A program made the position numbers and the translations under genes. This document shows positions 34,935 through 45,151 of a DNA stretch of 58,968 bases, piece after piece; position 1 is the first letter of the stretch; each line of letters starts with the position of its first letter. The stretch is from Gluconobacter albidus (lineage in GTDB: Bacteria; Pseudomonadota; Alphaproteobacteria; Acetobacterales; Acetobacteraceae): contig NZ_BEWL01000014.1 in the NCBI RefSeq assembly GCF_002723915.1, positions 1 to 58,968 of the forward strand, read 5' to 3'. A model generated the notes under the pieces. That model had not been told where the DNA came from, did not search any database, and worked only from the letters and a program-made list of their open reading frames with translations.

Positions 34935-35018
34935 GCGAGAGTGGCGGAACGGTAGACGCAGTCGGCTCAAAATCGACCGCCGAAAGGCATAGGGGTTCGA
35001 GTCCCCTCTCTCGCACCA
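34935..35018 (+). tRNA. tRNA-Leu (anticodon CAA)
   Basis: Acceptor arms GCGAGAG and CTCTCGC pair fully, the anticodon stem-loop is GTCGG-CTCAAAA-TCGAC with anticodon CAA, a long class-II variable arm (CGCCGAAAGGCAT) is present and the T-arm is AGGGG-TTCGAGT-CCCCT. Discriminator A and an encoded CCA end the gene. Confidence 0.95.
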
Positions 35019-35072
35019 TGAATGGTCATTTTCTGCCGGAATGACCTCAGGACCGATCAGCCCGGAACGCGC

Positions 35073-36230
35073 ATGTCCAAGCCGACTGTCAAACCCTCTC
35101 GCCCGTTCTTCTCCTCAGGTCCCTGCGCCAAGCGTCCCGGATGGACTTTGACCGGTCTGGATCAGGCCTTGCTGGGGCGCTCGCACCGTGCGCCCGAAGG
35201 CCGTGCGCGCCTTAAAGAGGTCATCACCCGCTCTAAAGATATGCTCGGTATTCCGGCGGACTGGCGCGTCGGAATCGTTCCGGCCTCCGATACGGGCGCC
35301 GTGGAAATGATCCTGTGGGCCCTCGTTAGTGAGCGCGGGATCGACGTCCTGTCCTTCGAGAGCTTCTCCGGGACCTGGGCGCAGGATCTGCGCGACGTTC
35401 TGAAAATCGAAGATCTGCGCGTTCTGGACGCACCTTATGGCGAACTGCCGGATCTGACGACCGTGGACTGGAACCGCGATGTCGTCCTGACATGGAACGG
35501 CACGACATCGGGTGTCTGCATTCCTAATGCTGACGCCATTCCGGTCGAACACGAAGGTCTGGTCATTTGTGACGCGACCTCCGCCGCCTTTGCGATGGAT
35601 CTGCCCTGGGATCGGCTCGATATCGTGACATGGTCCTGGCAGAAGGCACTGGGTGGCGAAGCCGCGCATGGCATGGTGGCGCTCAGTCCGCGTGCTGCTG
35701 CCCGCCTGTCGCAACCCTCCTCGCGTCCGCTGCCCAAGATTTTCCGGCTGGCCAATAAAAAGGGCCTGATCGAAGCCATTTTCGAAGGCGATACGATCAA
35801 CACGCCGTCCATGCTCTGCGTCGAGGACGCGCTGGACGGTCTGCGCTGGGCCGAACAGATCGGCGGTCTTTCCGCCCTGAAAGCCCGCTCGCAGCAAAAT
35901 CTGGCGGCTGTTGCCCAATGGATCGAAACGGCGGACTGGGTGTCGTTCCTCTCTGTCCGGGAAGAGACCCGGTCCAGCACGTCCATCTGTCTGAAAATCA
36001 CGGCGCCGTGGTTTGAGAGCCTGTCTGACGAGGCGAAGGGCAAGGCGGTCAAGCATCTGACCGGACTCGTTGCAAAGGAAGATGCCGGTTACGATCTGGC
36101 AGCCTATCGTGATGCACCCGCTGGTCTGCGGATTTGGGGTGGGGCTACGGTCGAGACGGCTGATATTGAAGCGCTGTTGCCTTGGCTTGACTGGGCCCAT
36201 GAACAGACGCGTCTGGAGTTTTCGGCATGA
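35073..36230 (+). CDS. serC: phosphoserine aminotransferase
   Basis: A 385-residue pyridoxal-phosphate enzyme for serine synthesis. [31 protein letters not shown] and the cofactor lysine in [15 protein letters not shown] identify the SerC class found in Alphaproteobacteria and methanogens. ATG 35073 is chosen as the start of the conserved protein; the frame from 35022 begins right after the tRNA-Leu gene. It overlaps hisZ by 4 bases. The serA gene often found next to it in related bacteria is not here. Confidence 0.93.
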   Translation: MSKPTVKPSRPFFSSGPCAKRPGWTLTGLDQALLGRSHRAPEGRARLKEVITRSKDMLGIPADWRVGIVPASDTGAVEMILWALVSERGIDVLSFESFSGTWAQDLRDVLKIEDLRVLDAPYGELPDLTTVDWNRDVVLTWNGTTSGVCIPNADAIPVEHEGLVICDATSAAFAMDLPWDRLDIVTWSWQKALGGEAAHGMVALSPRAAARLSQPSSRPLPKIFRLANKKGLIEAIFEGDTINTPSMLCVEDALDGLRWAEQIGGLSALKARSQQNLAAVAQWIETADWVSFLSVREETRSSTSICLKITAPWFESLSDEAKGKAVKHLTGLVAKEDAGYDLAAYRDAPAGLRIWGGATVETADIEALLPWLDWAHEQTRLEFSA

Positions 36231-37366
36231 GTCTGTATTCCGAAAGCCCAAGCGCCGCCCTGCTGCCGTCCGGTTTTGCCGACCTGCTGCCCGGTGAGGC
36301 CGAAGCCGAAGCCCGTGGCATTGCCAGCGTGATGGAAGCGTTTTCCCGTCACGGCTATCAGCGCGTTCGCCCGCCCTTGCTGGAGTTTGAAAGCTCTCTG
36401 CTGGGTGGTTCGGGGGAATCTCTCGCTCCCCAGACCTTTCGTCTGATGGACCCGAATTCGCACCGCATGATGGCGCTGCGTCCGGACATGACGACGCAGA
36501 TTGCCCGGATCGCGAGCATCCGTCTTCAGGACGCGCCCCGTCCTCTGCGCCTGTCCTATTCGGGAAGCTGCATTGTTGTCGGCACGCCGGGCCGCGAGGC
36601 TGACCGTCAGGTCTCGCAGGCCGGCATCGAACTGATCGGCCCCGACAGTGCGCAGGCCGATGCAGAAGTCATTGCGCTCGGCGCAAAGGCGCTTGCGGAA
36701 CTGGGAATTGAGGGCGTGTCGTTCGATCTGTCCATGCCCGCTCTGGCGCTTGGCCTGATCGAAGGCGTTATTCCCGAAGCCGACCGCGAACCCCTGCTCC
36801 ATGCGCTGGACCGCAAGGATGCCAGTGCCGTGGCGGAACTGGGCGGACCGATCGCCGGAATGCTGGCCGTCATGCTCCGCGCCGCCGGTCCTGCCGATCG
36901 TGCGCTGGATCTGCTGGCTGAACTGGATTATCCCAAGGACATTTCCGGACATTTCGAACGTCTTGCAGCCTCCGTGGCAGCGATCCGCGAGCGCAGCCCC
37001 GATCTGCGCTTGACGATTGATCCCGTGGATTTCCGGGGCTGGCGCTATCATACCGGTCTTTGCGTGACGGTGTTTTCGACCGGTTCGCGCGAAGAGCTGG
37101 GCCGTGGCGGACGCTATCTGGCGGGGCAGGAGCCTGCCTGCGGTCTGACGCTTCGCCCGCAGGCCCTTTTGCGTGCAGCCCCGGTGTCTGCGTCGCGCCC
37201 GCGCTGTTATGTGCCGGTCGATCTGGACGCATCCCGTCTTTCGGGCTTGCACAAGGCCGGTTATGCCACCGTGTCCGCCCTGTCTCATGACGAGGACGCG
37301 CTCGCTCAGGCGCAGCATCTGCGCTGCACCCATGTCTGGAAGGACGAGGCGGCCCAGCCGCTCTGA
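36227..37366 (+). CDS. hisZ: ATP phosphoribosyltransferase regulatory subunit
   Basis: A 379-residue HisRS-like protein without the anticodon domain or full HisRS catalysis. [39 protein letters not shown] and [13 protein letters not shown] are typical. HisZ binds a short HisG and makes it active and histidine-sensitive in the first step of histidine synthesis. It is coupled to serC by an ATGA overlap, and purA follows 57 bases later. Confidence 0.92.
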   Translation: MSLYSESPSAALLPSGFADLLPGEAEAEARGIASVMEAFSRHGYQRVRPPLLEFESSLLGGSGESLAPQTFRLMDPNSHRMMALRPDMTTQIARIASIRLQDAPRPLRLSYSGSCIVVGTPGREADRQVSQAGIELIGPDSAQADAEVIALGAKALAELGIEGVSFDLSMPALALGLIEGVIPEADREPLLHALDRKDASAVAELGGPIAGMLAVMLRAAGPADRALDLLAELDYPKDISGHFERLAASVAAIRERSPDLRLTIDPVDFRGWRYHTGLCVTVFSTGSREELGRGGRYLAGQEPACGLTLRPQALLRAAPVSASRPRCYVPVDLDASRLSGLHKAGYATVSALSHDEDALAQAQHLRCTHVWKDEAAQPL

Positions 37367-37423
37367 CCTGCCGGTCCCTTTCGTTTCTCCCGTCTCGTAT
37401 TGTCAGTTCTAGGAAGTCAGCTC

Positions 37424-38713
37424 ATGTCCAACGTCACCGTGATCGGAACCCAGTGGGGAGACGAGGGTAAAGGCAAGATCGTCGACTGGCTCGCCAGCCG
37501 CGCCGATATCGTTGTCCGCTTTCAGGGCGGTCACAATGCCGGTCACACGCTGGTCGTGGGCGATCAGGTCTACAAGCTGTCCCTGCTGCCGTCCGGTCTG
37601 GTGCGCGGCAAGATCGGCGTGATCGGCAATGGCGTCGTCGTGGACCCGAAAGCCCTGATGACCGAGATCGACCGCGTAACCGCACAGGGCCTCGTCGTGA
37701 CGCCCGAGACGCTGTGGATTGCCGAGAACGCTCCGCTGATCCTGCCGGTTCATGGCGCGCTCGATCGTGCGCGTGAAGCTGCCCGGGGCGAGCACAAGAT
37801 CGGCACGACCGGCCGTGGCATCGGCCCGGCCTATGAGGACAAGGTCGCCCGTCGCGCCATCCGTATCTGCGATCTGGCCGAGCCCGAGACGCTGGACTGG
37901 AAGCTGGACGAGCTGCTCCTGCACCACAACACGCTGCTCGCAGGTCTGGGTGCCGAGACGTTTACGAAGGAGCAGCTCAAGGACTTCCTGACCGAGATCA
38001 CGCCGCGCCTTCTGCCGTTCTCCTGCCAGGTCTGGGACCGTCTGGACGAAGCCCGTCGCGCTGGTCGCCGCATCCTGTTCGAAGGTGCGCAGGCTGTCAT
38101 GCTGGATGTCGATCACGGCACTTATCCGTATGTCACGAGCTCCAATACGGTTGCGGCTGTTGCAGCATCAGGTAGTGGTGTGAGCCCGTCTTCCGTCGGA
38201 TTCGTGCTCGGAATTGCCAAGGCTTACACGACCCGCGTGGGCGAGGGACCGTTCCCGACCGAACTGCACGATCAGACGGGCCGGACTCTCGGTGAGCGCG
38301 GCCATGAATTCGGCACCGTCACAGGTCGTCCCCGTCGCTGTGGTTGGTTCGATGCAGTCCTGATCCGTCGCGCCGTCCGCGTTGGTGGCGTCAGCGGCAT
38401 CGCCCTGACGAAGCTGGACGTTCTGGATGGTCTGGACGAGATTTCGATCTGCGTGGGCTACGAACTGGACGGACAGAAAACTGAAACGTTCCCGTCCGCT
38501 CCGGGCGCACAATCTCGCGTGAAGCCGGTTTACGAAACGATGCCGGGCTGGAAAGAAACAACCGCTGGCGCACGCTCCTGGGCCGAACTGCCCGCACAGG
38601 CCATCAAATATGTCCGCCGCATCGAGGAACTGATCGAAGCTCCGGTGACGCTGCTCTCCACCAGCCCGGAACGCGACGATACCATTCTGATGCGCGATCC
38701 GTTCGAAGACTGA
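37424..38713 (+). CDS. purA: adenylosuccinate synthetase
   Basis: A 429-residue PurA, which joins IMP and aspartate with GTP on the way to AMP. The GTP loop [11 protein letters not shown] (8-18), [47 protein letters not shown] and TKLDVLDGL are all present. ATG 37424, with AGGAAG upstream, begins the conserved protein. Confidence 0.97.
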   Translation: MSNVTVIGTQWGDEGKGKIVDWLASRADIVVRFQGGHNAGHTLVVGDQVYKLSLLPSGLVRGKIGVIGNGVVVDPKALMTEIDRVTAQGLVVTPETLWIAENAPLILPVHGALDRAREAARGEHKIGTTGRGIGPAYEDKVARRAIRICDLAEPETLDWKLDELLLHHNTLLAGLGAETFTKEQLKDFLTEITPRLLPFSCQVWDRLDEARRAGRRILFEGAQAVMLDVDHGTYPYVTSSNTVAAVAASGSGVSPSSVGFVLGIAKAYTTRVGEGPFPTELHDQTGRTLGERGHEFGTVTGRPRRCGWFDAVLIRRAVRVGGVSGIALTKLDVLDGLDEISICVGYELDGQKTETFPSAPGAQSRVKPVYETMPGWKETTAGARSWAELPAQAIKYVRRIEELIEAPVTLLSTSPERDDTILMRDPFED

Positions 38714-38757
38714 TCTCTGACTGCTGGAATCGCGTCCGGCATTAACGAAGTCTCAAT

Positions 38758-38786
38758 CCCTGTCCGGCACAAAAGACCGGACAGGG
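38758..38786. repeat. perfect 10-base inverted repeat
   Basis: CCCTGTCCGG and CCGGACAGGG flank a 9-base A-rich loop, 45 bases after purA and 16 bases before the kinase-like gene. There is no T run, so it may be a weak terminator or a protein-binding site. Confidence 0.5.
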
Positions 38787-38802
38787 AAACAGCGGGATTT
38801 CG

Positions 38803-40773
38803 ATGGCCGACACGCAGGCAGATAACAGCCAGGAACTGCTCATTGCCGAGCGGTATCTGATCAGCCTGGATCACAAACAGCCTGATTTTGGCGGCTGCGC
38901 GACATATGGCGCGCAGGATATGACGGCTTCCGGGGCGTCCTATCTTGCTCTGGCCCCCTTCGCACCCTCCGCCCGTCTTTCCGAATTCATGTTCTTTCGT
39001 CATGAGAGCGTGATTCCGATCCAGACTCATGAATACTGTCAGGGCGCCCTGTGGGTGCTGTGCCCGCACCCTCCCGGCCCCTCCCTTGCGGAGAGTCTCG
39101 GCCTCTGGACCGAGAGCCAGCTGATTGACGGCGTTATCCGTCCGTTTGCCGGACTTCTCCAGAAGCTGGAAGCGGCCAACCTCACATGTCGCAGCATCCG
39201 TCCCGACAACATGTTCGTAGGGCAGGGGCTGCACAAGGTCGTTCTCGGGCCGCTGGGAGTCACCGCGCCTGCTGAAAAACAGCCTGTTCTTTTCGAACCC
39301 CTGTCCTCGGCTGTCTGCCGTCCTTCCGCACGGGGTGAAGGGACGATGGACTGTGACATCTTTTCGCTGGGCGTAATCATTCTCGCGCTTGCGATTGGAA
39401 AGCTGCCGCTTGAGGGGCTGTCCGACGCTGATATCCTCAAGCGTCGTTTTGAGATCGGTACCCCTACGGCCTACATGCAGGACCAGAAAGTGCCTGTCGG
39501 GCTGCGTTCCCTTCTGACTGCCATGCTGGCCGATGATCCGCGCAACCGTCCTTCCCCGCGCGATCTGGTGACGATTGCGCCCAGCAAGGTTTTTACGGTC
39601 CGTCCGGTCATTCCTGCCCGTATTCCGCTCATGATTGGCGGGAATGCCGTGTACACACCGCAGGCTCTGGCCTGGTATGCTGGACGTCACCCCACTGAGT
39701 TTTCAGCGCTGCTGCAACGGAAAGTCGTCAGTAGCTGGCTTCATGGAGAGCTTGAGCTCTCCGTGATGTCGAGCCTGATCGAACAGGCGAGCGCCACGTT
39801 TCTTCCTGCGGGTGGCAGCAAGGCGGTCGATCCCGCGACGATGGTCATTACGCATGCGATTTCCGTTCTGGATCCTGCCGCGCCCATGTTCTGGGGGGGA
39901 ATCTGGTTCTGGCCTGAAGCGCTGCCCCAGATGATGGCCCAGGCAACAGTGAAGCCAGACAGTCCGGACGATGAACGAACGGTCCGCAATATCCTGAGCT
40001 TCATGGCGGGTAACCCGGATGCGTTCCTTTCAGCCCATCTTCCACAGAGACAGGGACGGCAGATCACAGCGTTGTCGGTGGCGGCGCGGCGCATGGCGCT
40101 CAAAGGTGCGGACCTGGTCAGACGGTTCTCCTATGAAGCGAACAGCTATCTTCCATGTCTTTCGAAAAAATGTCTGGATGCACGGATTTCCCTGCCGGAA
40201 GGTCTGTTGCAGTGGCTGAACCGGCATGTAGGCATCGAAGACCTTCCAGACGATATACTGGCGCGGAGCGGTTTTCTGGACGACCAGATGCGCTCGTTTC
40301 TGGAGACGCATTGCGCGCGACAGGGCATTGTTCCTCTGTCGCAGTCACAGAAAGCCGGGTTGCCGGGCTGGCTGGCAGACCTGACCCTGCTTGCCGCGGT
40401 CCAGAGGAAATTCGACAACACGCCGCTCAGTTTTCTGGCGCAGCGTGCTCTGCCTCTGCTTGAGGCGGAACTGCGGCAGTGGCGGAGCAGAACCTCACGC
40501 GCCCGGCGGCGTGTGCGGCTGGGAAAGGCGGCGGAAAACGGAAATCTGGGCGTCTTTCTGGCAACAGTCAACGATCCGACCGGCCTCCGGCTGGATCAGA
40601 GGCAGGCTCAGGAAGCCGAGGCCGAAATCAGCAATCTGATGCGCGTGCTCGACGAGGCGCCTGAGCGGAAAGCCGCCAATGATCGCGAGGCGCGAAATTC
40701 TGGCGAATTTTTTTCCCTCCTGACGGGCATCGCAGTTGCAATGGCAAGTATCTGGCTGGAATTCTGCCAGTGA
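38803..40773 (+). CDS. degenerate Ser/Thr protein kinase-like membrane protein
   Basis: A 656-residue protein. Residues about 15-260 keep a eukaryotic-type kinase outline: a catalytic-loop-like CRSIRPDN (129-136), an APE-region to helix-F segment DIFSLGVIILALAIGKLP, and DDPRNRPSPRDL at the end of the fold. But HRD has become CRS, the lysine of the loop is Arg, DFG is LGP, and no VAIK lysine is clear, so it is most likely a pseudokinase. About 400 unassigned residues with charged helices follow, ending in one membrane span (GIAVAMASIWLEFCQ). It is paired with a small membrane protein gene 9 bases downstream. Confidence 0.8.
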   Translation: MADTQADNSQELLIAERYLISLDHKQPDFGGCATYGAQDMTASGASYLALAPFAPSARLSEFMFFRHESVIPIQTHEYCQGALWVLCPHPPGPSLAESLGLWTESQLIDGVIRPFAGLLQKLEAANLTCRSIRPDNMFVGQGLHKVVLGPLGVTAPAEKQPVLFEPLSSAVCRPSARGEGTMDCDIFSLGVIILALAIGKLPLEGLSDADILKRRFEIGTPTAYMQDQKVPVGLRSLLTAMLADDPRNRPSPRDLVTIAPSKVFTVRPVIPARIPLMIGGNAVYTPQALAWYAGRHPTEFSALLQRKVVSSWLHGELELSVMSSLIEQASATFLPAGGSKAVDPATMVITHAISVLDPAAPMFWGGIWFWPEALPQMMAQATVKPDSPDDERTVRNILSFMAGNPDAFLSAHLPQRQGRQITALSVAARRMALKGADLVRRFSYEANSYLPCLSKKCLDARISLPEGLLQWLNRHVGIEDLPDDILARSGFLDDQMRSFLETHCARQGIVPLSQSQKAGLPGWLADLTLLAAVQRKFDNTPLSFLAQRALPLLEAELRQWRSRTSRARRRVRLGKAAENGNLGVFLATVNDPTGLRLDQRQAQEAEAEISNLMRVLDEAPERKAANDREARNSGEFFSLLTGIAVAMASIWLEFCQ

Positions 40774-40782
40774 GGAAGATCT

Positions 40783-41253
40783 ATGGCGTCCGTTAGGCAG
40801 GCAGAAGCGGGAATGCTCCGTGCTCCGGGATTTCGGTGGTGGCACGGGATCATTATCGGCCTGATGTTGTCTTATGTGCCGGGCAGCCTGCTTGTCGCCG
40901 GTGTGCTGCTGCTCCCGCTGGTGGCCCTGAAGCTGTTTGATCCGAATGCTGATGGCCAGCGTCTTATGATCGTTCTGTTTTATGTCGGCGCGGTCATGGT
41001 GCGACCGCTGCATGAAGCCTGGGCCGCCAATGGAGACTGGGAGACCTGCATCGCGCAGATTACGCAGCCGGTGACGCTGGCGCTGGACTGGCTGGCGGCC
41101 GGGGCGGCATGGCTTGTGGCAGAGGCCTCGGCCATTGGCGGCCGACTCTGGAATGCGGAGGTCGCCCGGCGCGAGCGCAAATCCATTGAAAAGCGCATCG
41201 CCTATCTTCAGAAAGAATGGATGTCCTCGGACGATGATACTCCCGCAACCTGA
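40783..41253 (+). CDS. small membrane protein paired with pseudokinase
   Basis: A 156-residue protein with two or three hydrophobic spans (WHGIIIGLMLSYVPGSLLVAGVLLLP, LMIVLFYVGAVMV, a weaker Ala-rich one near 105-120) and a basic, coiled-coil-like end (RRERKSIEKRIAYLQKEW). No family is recognised. The short gap to the kinase-like gene implies one transcript and a joint function at the membrane. Confidence 0.75.
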   Translation: MASVRQAEAGMLRAPGFRWWHGIIIGLMLSYVPGSLLVAGVLLLPLVALKLFDPNADGQRLMIVLFYVGAVMVRPLHEAWAANGDWETCIAQITQPVTLALDWLAAGAAWLVAEASAIGGRLWNAEVARRERKSIEKRIAYLQKEWMSSDDDTPAT

Positions 41254-41284
41254 GATCTTTCGCAGGTCAGCGGGTTCTGACGTC

Positions 41285-42247
41285 TTATTCGGCGGTGGAC
41301 GTGTCTTCGCCCGGGGTTTCCATCAGTCTTGAGGCCAGGTCGTTCGCGCCACCGACCAGACCTCTGGCATAGTCCTGAGCCGAGAAGGGACGAAGATCTT
41401 CGGCCTGTTCCCCGACGCCGACCATATGGACGGGCAGCTTGAACTGTTCCGCAAGGGCCACGACGATGCCACCGCGGGCAGAGCCATCCAGCTTGGTCAC
41501 GATCAGCCCGGTCACGTTGACCAGTTCCCGGAACACGCGAACCTGTTCGACGGCATTCTGACCCGTCGTGGCATCCAGCACCAGCAGCACGGAGTGCGGT
41601 GCCGTTTCGTCAAATTTCCGCATGACGCGGATGACCTTGGCCAGCTCCTCCATCAGCGCGCCCTTGTTGTGCAGGCGCCCGGCTGTGTCGATCAGAAGCA
41701 GGTCGGTTCCGGCTTCTGTTGCGCGCTTGAGGCCGTCATAGGCCAGTCCCGCTGCATCGGCGCCGTGCTTTCCGGCAATGACCGGAACATTGGCGCGTTT
41801 GCCCCAGACTTCGAGCTGCTCGACGGCCGCGGCGCGGAAGGTATCTCCGGCTACCAGCATCACGGACTTGCCTTCTTCGGTGTACAGGCGGGCCATCTTG
41901 CCGATGGTCGTGGTCTTGCCGACGCCATTGACCCCGACCACCAGAACAACGTGGGGCTTTTTCGTCGGATCGGGTTCGAAAGGAACTGCAACTGGTTCCA
42001 GAACGCGGGCGATTTCGATCGCGAGGGTTTCGCGGATTTCGTCGCTGGTCACGTCCTTGCCGAAGCGCGTGCTCCGGAAGCTTTCGATCACGCGTTCGGC
42101 GACGGCGGGGCCGAGGTCTGCCGCGATCAGTTCGTCTTCGAGTTCCTCAAGAGCCGTTTCGTCCAGCTTGCGATGGGTGAAGACGGAGCCGAGACGCGAA
42201 CTCGACCGTGAAAGACCCTGTTTGAGTCGTGAGAAAAATCCAGCCAT
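41285..42247 (-). CDS. ftsY: signal recognition particle receptor FtsY
   Basis: A 320-residue NG-domain GTPase. The N domain covers about 25-90; the GTP loop is GVNGVGKTT (105-113), followed by AGDTFRAAAVEQL, LIDTAGRLHNKGALMEEL, TKLDGSARGG and GVGEQAEDLRPF. The acidic A domain of E. coli FtsY is absent, as in other Alphaproteobacteria; a basic amphipathic N-terminus (FFSRLKQGLSRSSSRLG) may hold it on the membrane. Last gene of a dapF-mtaB-ftsY set. Confidence 0.96.
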   Translation of the reverse strand: MAGFFSRLKQGLSRSSSRLGSVFTHRKLDETALEELEDELIAADLGPAVAERVIESFRSTRFGKDVTSDEIRETLAIEIARVLEPVAVPFEPDPTKKPHVVLVVGVNGVGKTTTIGKMARLYTEEGKSVMLVAGDTFRAAAVEQLEVWGKRANVPVIAGKHGADAAGLAYDGLKRATEAGTDLLLIDTAGRLHNKGALMEELAKVIRVMRKFDETAPHSVLLVLDATTGQNAVEQVRVFRELVNVTGLIVTKLDGSARGGIVVALAEQFKLPVHMVGVGEQAEDLRPFSAQDYARGLVGGANDLASRLMETPGEDTSTAE

Positions 42248-42307
42248 GAATGGGAGTTCGGACAGGTCGGGCCGGACGTCAAGGGTGCAGGAAGGTCTGA
42301 ACGCGTT

Positions 42308-43510
42308 TCAGCTGCGGATTTCCGCCAGAAGTGTCCCGTTTTCCAACCCGGTGGCCCGGACGGGAACGAAACTGCCCCGCACTGGCGCGGGCGCGTCGCC
42401 GACGAGGCGAATGGTAGCAAATTCGGGGGAATGTCCGCGATCGGGCGTTTCGGCGAGAATATCGAATTCCGTGCCGATGAGGCGTTTGAGAAAACTGTCA
42501 CGGTTCCTCTCGCCGACATCGCGGAGTCGGGCAGCGCGCTGCTGGCGTTCGGCGTTGGGAACGGCTGGCATCCGTGCCGCAGGGGTGCCGGGGCGTTCGC
42601 TGTAGGGAAAGACATGCAGGAAAGGGATCTGCTGCTCTTCGATGAAGGCGCGCGTCTCTTCAAACAGAGCCTCTGTTTCCGTAGGGAACCCCGCGATCAG
42701 GTCGGCGCCCACACCTGTTTCCGGACGCATGGAGCGGACGCGACGCAGAGTGGCTGCAACGCCCGCGGTATCGTGACGGCGTTTCATGCGCTTGAGAATA
42801 AGATCCGACCCGGCCTGAAGGGACAGGTGCAGATGTGGCATCAGGCGGGGCTCGTTTTCCAGCAGCCACCACAGATCCGCATCCCCCGTCTCTACATCCA
42901 GAAGAACAGGGTCGATGGACGACAGGCGCAGTCGCCGGACACCTTCAACACGGCGCAGCAGTTCACGGCACAACGTGCCCAGCCCCTTGCCTTCAGTGCC
43001 TTGCCAGGAGGCAATGTCCACACCGGTGAGGACGATTTCCTGATGACCAGCTTCGACAAGGGCCTCTGCGCGCGCGATGGCGTCCTCCATTGGGGTGGAG
43101 CGGGAATCGCCCCGGCCATAGGGGATTATGCAGAATGTGCAGCGGTGATCGCAGCCCTGCTGGACCTGAAGAAGGGCGCGGGCATGACGTGAAGGTGGCA
43201 GGCCGGCACCGTTATCCCCCCAGATGGCGGGTTTGAGCTTGTCTTCGTTGGGGACGACGCGAACCACGCCCGGCAGTTCGGCCCAGCGATCCGGTGCGAT
43301 GTCGGAGGCGCAGCCCGTCACGACGATTTTTGCATCAGGATTTTCGCGATGCGCCCGTCGAATGGCCTGCCGTGCCTGCCGTTCAGCGGTGGTCGTCACG
43401 GCGCAGGTATTGACGATGATGGTGTCGGTCTGGCCGCGCGCATGATGGGCCATGCCGTCGCTTTCATGCGCATTGAGGCGGCACCCGAAGGTCAGGAGGG
43501 AGGCGGTCAC
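42308..43510 (-). CDS. mtaB: tRNA t6A37 methylthiotransferase MtaB
   Basis: A 400-residue radical-SAM enzyme that adds a methylthio group to t6A37 of ANN-decoding tRNAs. The N-terminal cluster cysteines are in [19 protein letters not shown] and VTGCASD; the radical-SAM motif is CDHRCTFC followed by [11 protein letters not shown]. The length and the FGCRLN signature match MtaB rather than MiaB or RimO. It overlaps dapF by 4 bases. Confidence 0.92.
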   Translation of the reverse strand: MTASLLTFGCRLNAHESDGMAHHARGQTDTIIVNTCAVTTTAERQARQAIRRAHRENPDAKIVVTGCASDIAPDRWAELPGVVRVVPNEDKLKPAIWGDNGAGLPPSRHARALLQVQQGCDHRCTFCIIPYGRGDSRSTPMEDAIARAEALVEAGHQEIVLTGVDIASWQGTEGKGLGTLCRELLRRVEGVRRLRLSSIDPVLLDVETGDADLWWLLENEPRLMPHLHLSLQAGSDLILKRMKRRHDTAGVAATLRRVRSMRPETGVGADLIAGFPTETEALFEETRAFIEEQQIPFLHVFPYSERPGTPAARMPAVPNAERQQRAARLRDVGERNRDSFLKRLIGTEFDILAETPDRGHSPEFATIRLVGDAPAPVRGSFVPVRATGLENGTLLAEIRS

Positions 43511-44289
43511 GCGGTTGTTCCGTGGAAAACCGTGACAGCGGGCCCTGTCATGAGGATATGGCCGTCCGCGCGCCAGGTGATGCGCAGGTCGCCGCCATCC
43601 ATGGTCACGGTGCAGGTGCGCTTCGTCAGGCCGCGACGCACGGCATTCACGACAGCAGCGCAGGCGCCGGACCCGCAGGCCAGCGTTAGGCCGGCCCCGC
43701 GCTCCCAGACGCGCAGGCGCATATGGGTTGGGGAAAGGATCTGGGCGAAACCGATATTGGCGCGTTCGGGGAACAGGGCGTTCTGTTCGAGCCCTGCTCC
43801 CAGTGCTTCCGCGCGGGAGGCATCGCCGAAGATCGTGGCGTGGGGATTCCCCATCGAGCAGGCCGCGGCGTCAAGGGGCGTGGGCAGCGGCAGATGCAGC
43901 GTGTCGCAGGCCTGCGACAGCGGCACGTCCTGCCAGTCCAGGCGGGGCAGACCCATATCGACCGTGACGAGATCGCCGTCGCGCGCGGTGGGGAGAAGGC
44001 CGGCGGCTGTCTGGAGCGTGGGCGCACCCCCAACGAACTTCACCACGCAGCGGGACGCATTGCCGCATGCTCCGGCTTCAGAACCGTCGGGATTGAAGAA
44101 ACGGACATGCACGTCCGCACCGTGCAGGGTCGGCGGTGTGAGCAGAACCAGCTGGTCGCAGCCGATTCCGAAGCGCCGGTCGCACAGATGGCGGATGGTG
44201 GGGGTATCGAGCGCGGGATCGTTCTGACGGGCGTCGATCACAACGAAATCGTTGCCCAGACCGTGCATTTTCGTGAAGGAGAGGCTCAT
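43507..44289 (-). CDS. dapF: diaminopimelate epimerase
   Basis: A 260-residue DapF, making meso-diaminopimelate for lysine and peptidoglycan. Both catalytic cysteines are present: Cys75 in GACGNASR and Cys206 in [24 protein letters not shown] marks the start; ATG 44289 follows a GAGAGGGG ribosome site, so I reject the 16-residue longer frame from 44337. Confidence 0.95.
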   Translation of the reverse strand: MSLSFTKMHGLGNDFVVIDARQNDPALDTPTIRHLCDRRFGIGCDQLVLLTPPTLHGADVHVRFFNPDGSEAGACGNASRCVVKFVGGAPTLQTAAGLLPTARDGDLVTVDMGLPRLDWQDVPLSQACDTLHLPLPTPLDAAACSMGNPHATIFGDASRAEALGAGLEQNALFPERANIGFAQILSPTHMRLRVWERGAGLTLACGSGACAAVVNAVRRGLTKRTCTVTMDGGDLRITWRADGHILMTGPAVTVFHGTTA

Positions 44290-44373
44290 GATGGCCCCTC
44301 TCATAAAGCATCCCGCGGGTTGACGCACGGGGAACATGCCCTCATCTCCGCTGCTGGATCAGAAGGAGTGGAT

Positions 44374-45024
44374 ATGAGCGGCCCGGAACAGCTTGAAGGA
44401 ATGCACGTCGCGGCGTTCACGCGTGCGAACAACGAGCCTGACACGATTTTTCATGCGCAGCGCATCCCGGATTCGCTGATGGACATGGGCGCGCAGACAG
44501 CTGTGACGGCCCTGTACCAGACGGCCCTGCCGGTCGGCGGCGCTGTGCTGGACCTGATGGCTGGAGCGCTGAGCCATTATCCGGACGAGGCACAGTTCCA
44601 GCGTGTGGTCGGGCTGGGGGTTGCGAAAGCGGCTCTGGAGGCCAATCCGGTTCTGAGTGAACGGGTTGTGCAGGATCTCAATGACGAGCCCACCCTGCCT
44701 TTTGAAGATGACAGTTTCGATGCCGTGACGCTGTGCGACGGGCTGGCCTATCTGACGCAGCCTCTGGCTGTGCTGATGGAAATCGTGCGTGTCCTCAAGC
44801 CCGGTGCGCCGCTGATCCTGACATTCTCCGACCAGTTCCATGCGGCGAAGGCGGTTGCGATCTGGCAGGCGCTGGAGCCTGCGGACCGTGTGCGTCTGGT
44901 GAGTGTTCTCATGTCCCGCACCGGTCTGGCCGAGCTGGATACGGGTGAAGTCGTGCCCCCTGAAGACCTGACGGCATGGCGCGATACGGTTCATGCGGTG
45001 ATTGGCCGCAAGCCCAGAACCTGA
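44374..45024 (+). CDS. class I SAM-dependent methyltransferase
   Basis: A 216-residue cytoplasmic protein with a methyltransferase fold. The SAM loop is degenerate (VLDLMAGALSHYP instead of the Gly-rich motif), but the following VVGLGV acid-like edge, DSFDAVTLCDGLAYLTQP and EIVRVLKPGAPLILTFSD are normal. AGAAGGAG lies 8 bases before the ATG at 44374; the very long frame from 43723 opposes dapF and is rejected. Substrate unknown. Confidence 0.83.
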   Translation: MSGPEQLEGMHVAAFTRANNEPDTIFHAQRIPDSLMDMGAQTAVTALYQTALPVGGAVLDLMAGALSHYPDEAQFQRVVGLGVAKAALEANPVLSERVVQDLNDEPTLPFEDDSFDAVTLCDGLAYLTQPLAVLMEIVRVLKPGAPLILTFSDQFHAAKAVAIWQALEPADRVRLVSVLMSRTGLAELDTGEVVPPEDLTAWRDTVHAVIGRKPRT

Positions 45025-45151
45025 AACGCAAACACAAGAAAAACCTCGGCATACGTTCTTTCTGGTATTTTGAAGCGGAAGTCTTTATGCAGCGGCATTC
45101 CAGCCGCCGCATCCTGTCGTCGGCGTGACGTTTGCCGAGTGTTCATAAAAT

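Noticed and set aside
43723-44373. Long N-terminal extension of the methyltransferase frame
   Set aside because: It runs antisense to dapF and the conserved protein begins at 44374 behind a good ribosome site.
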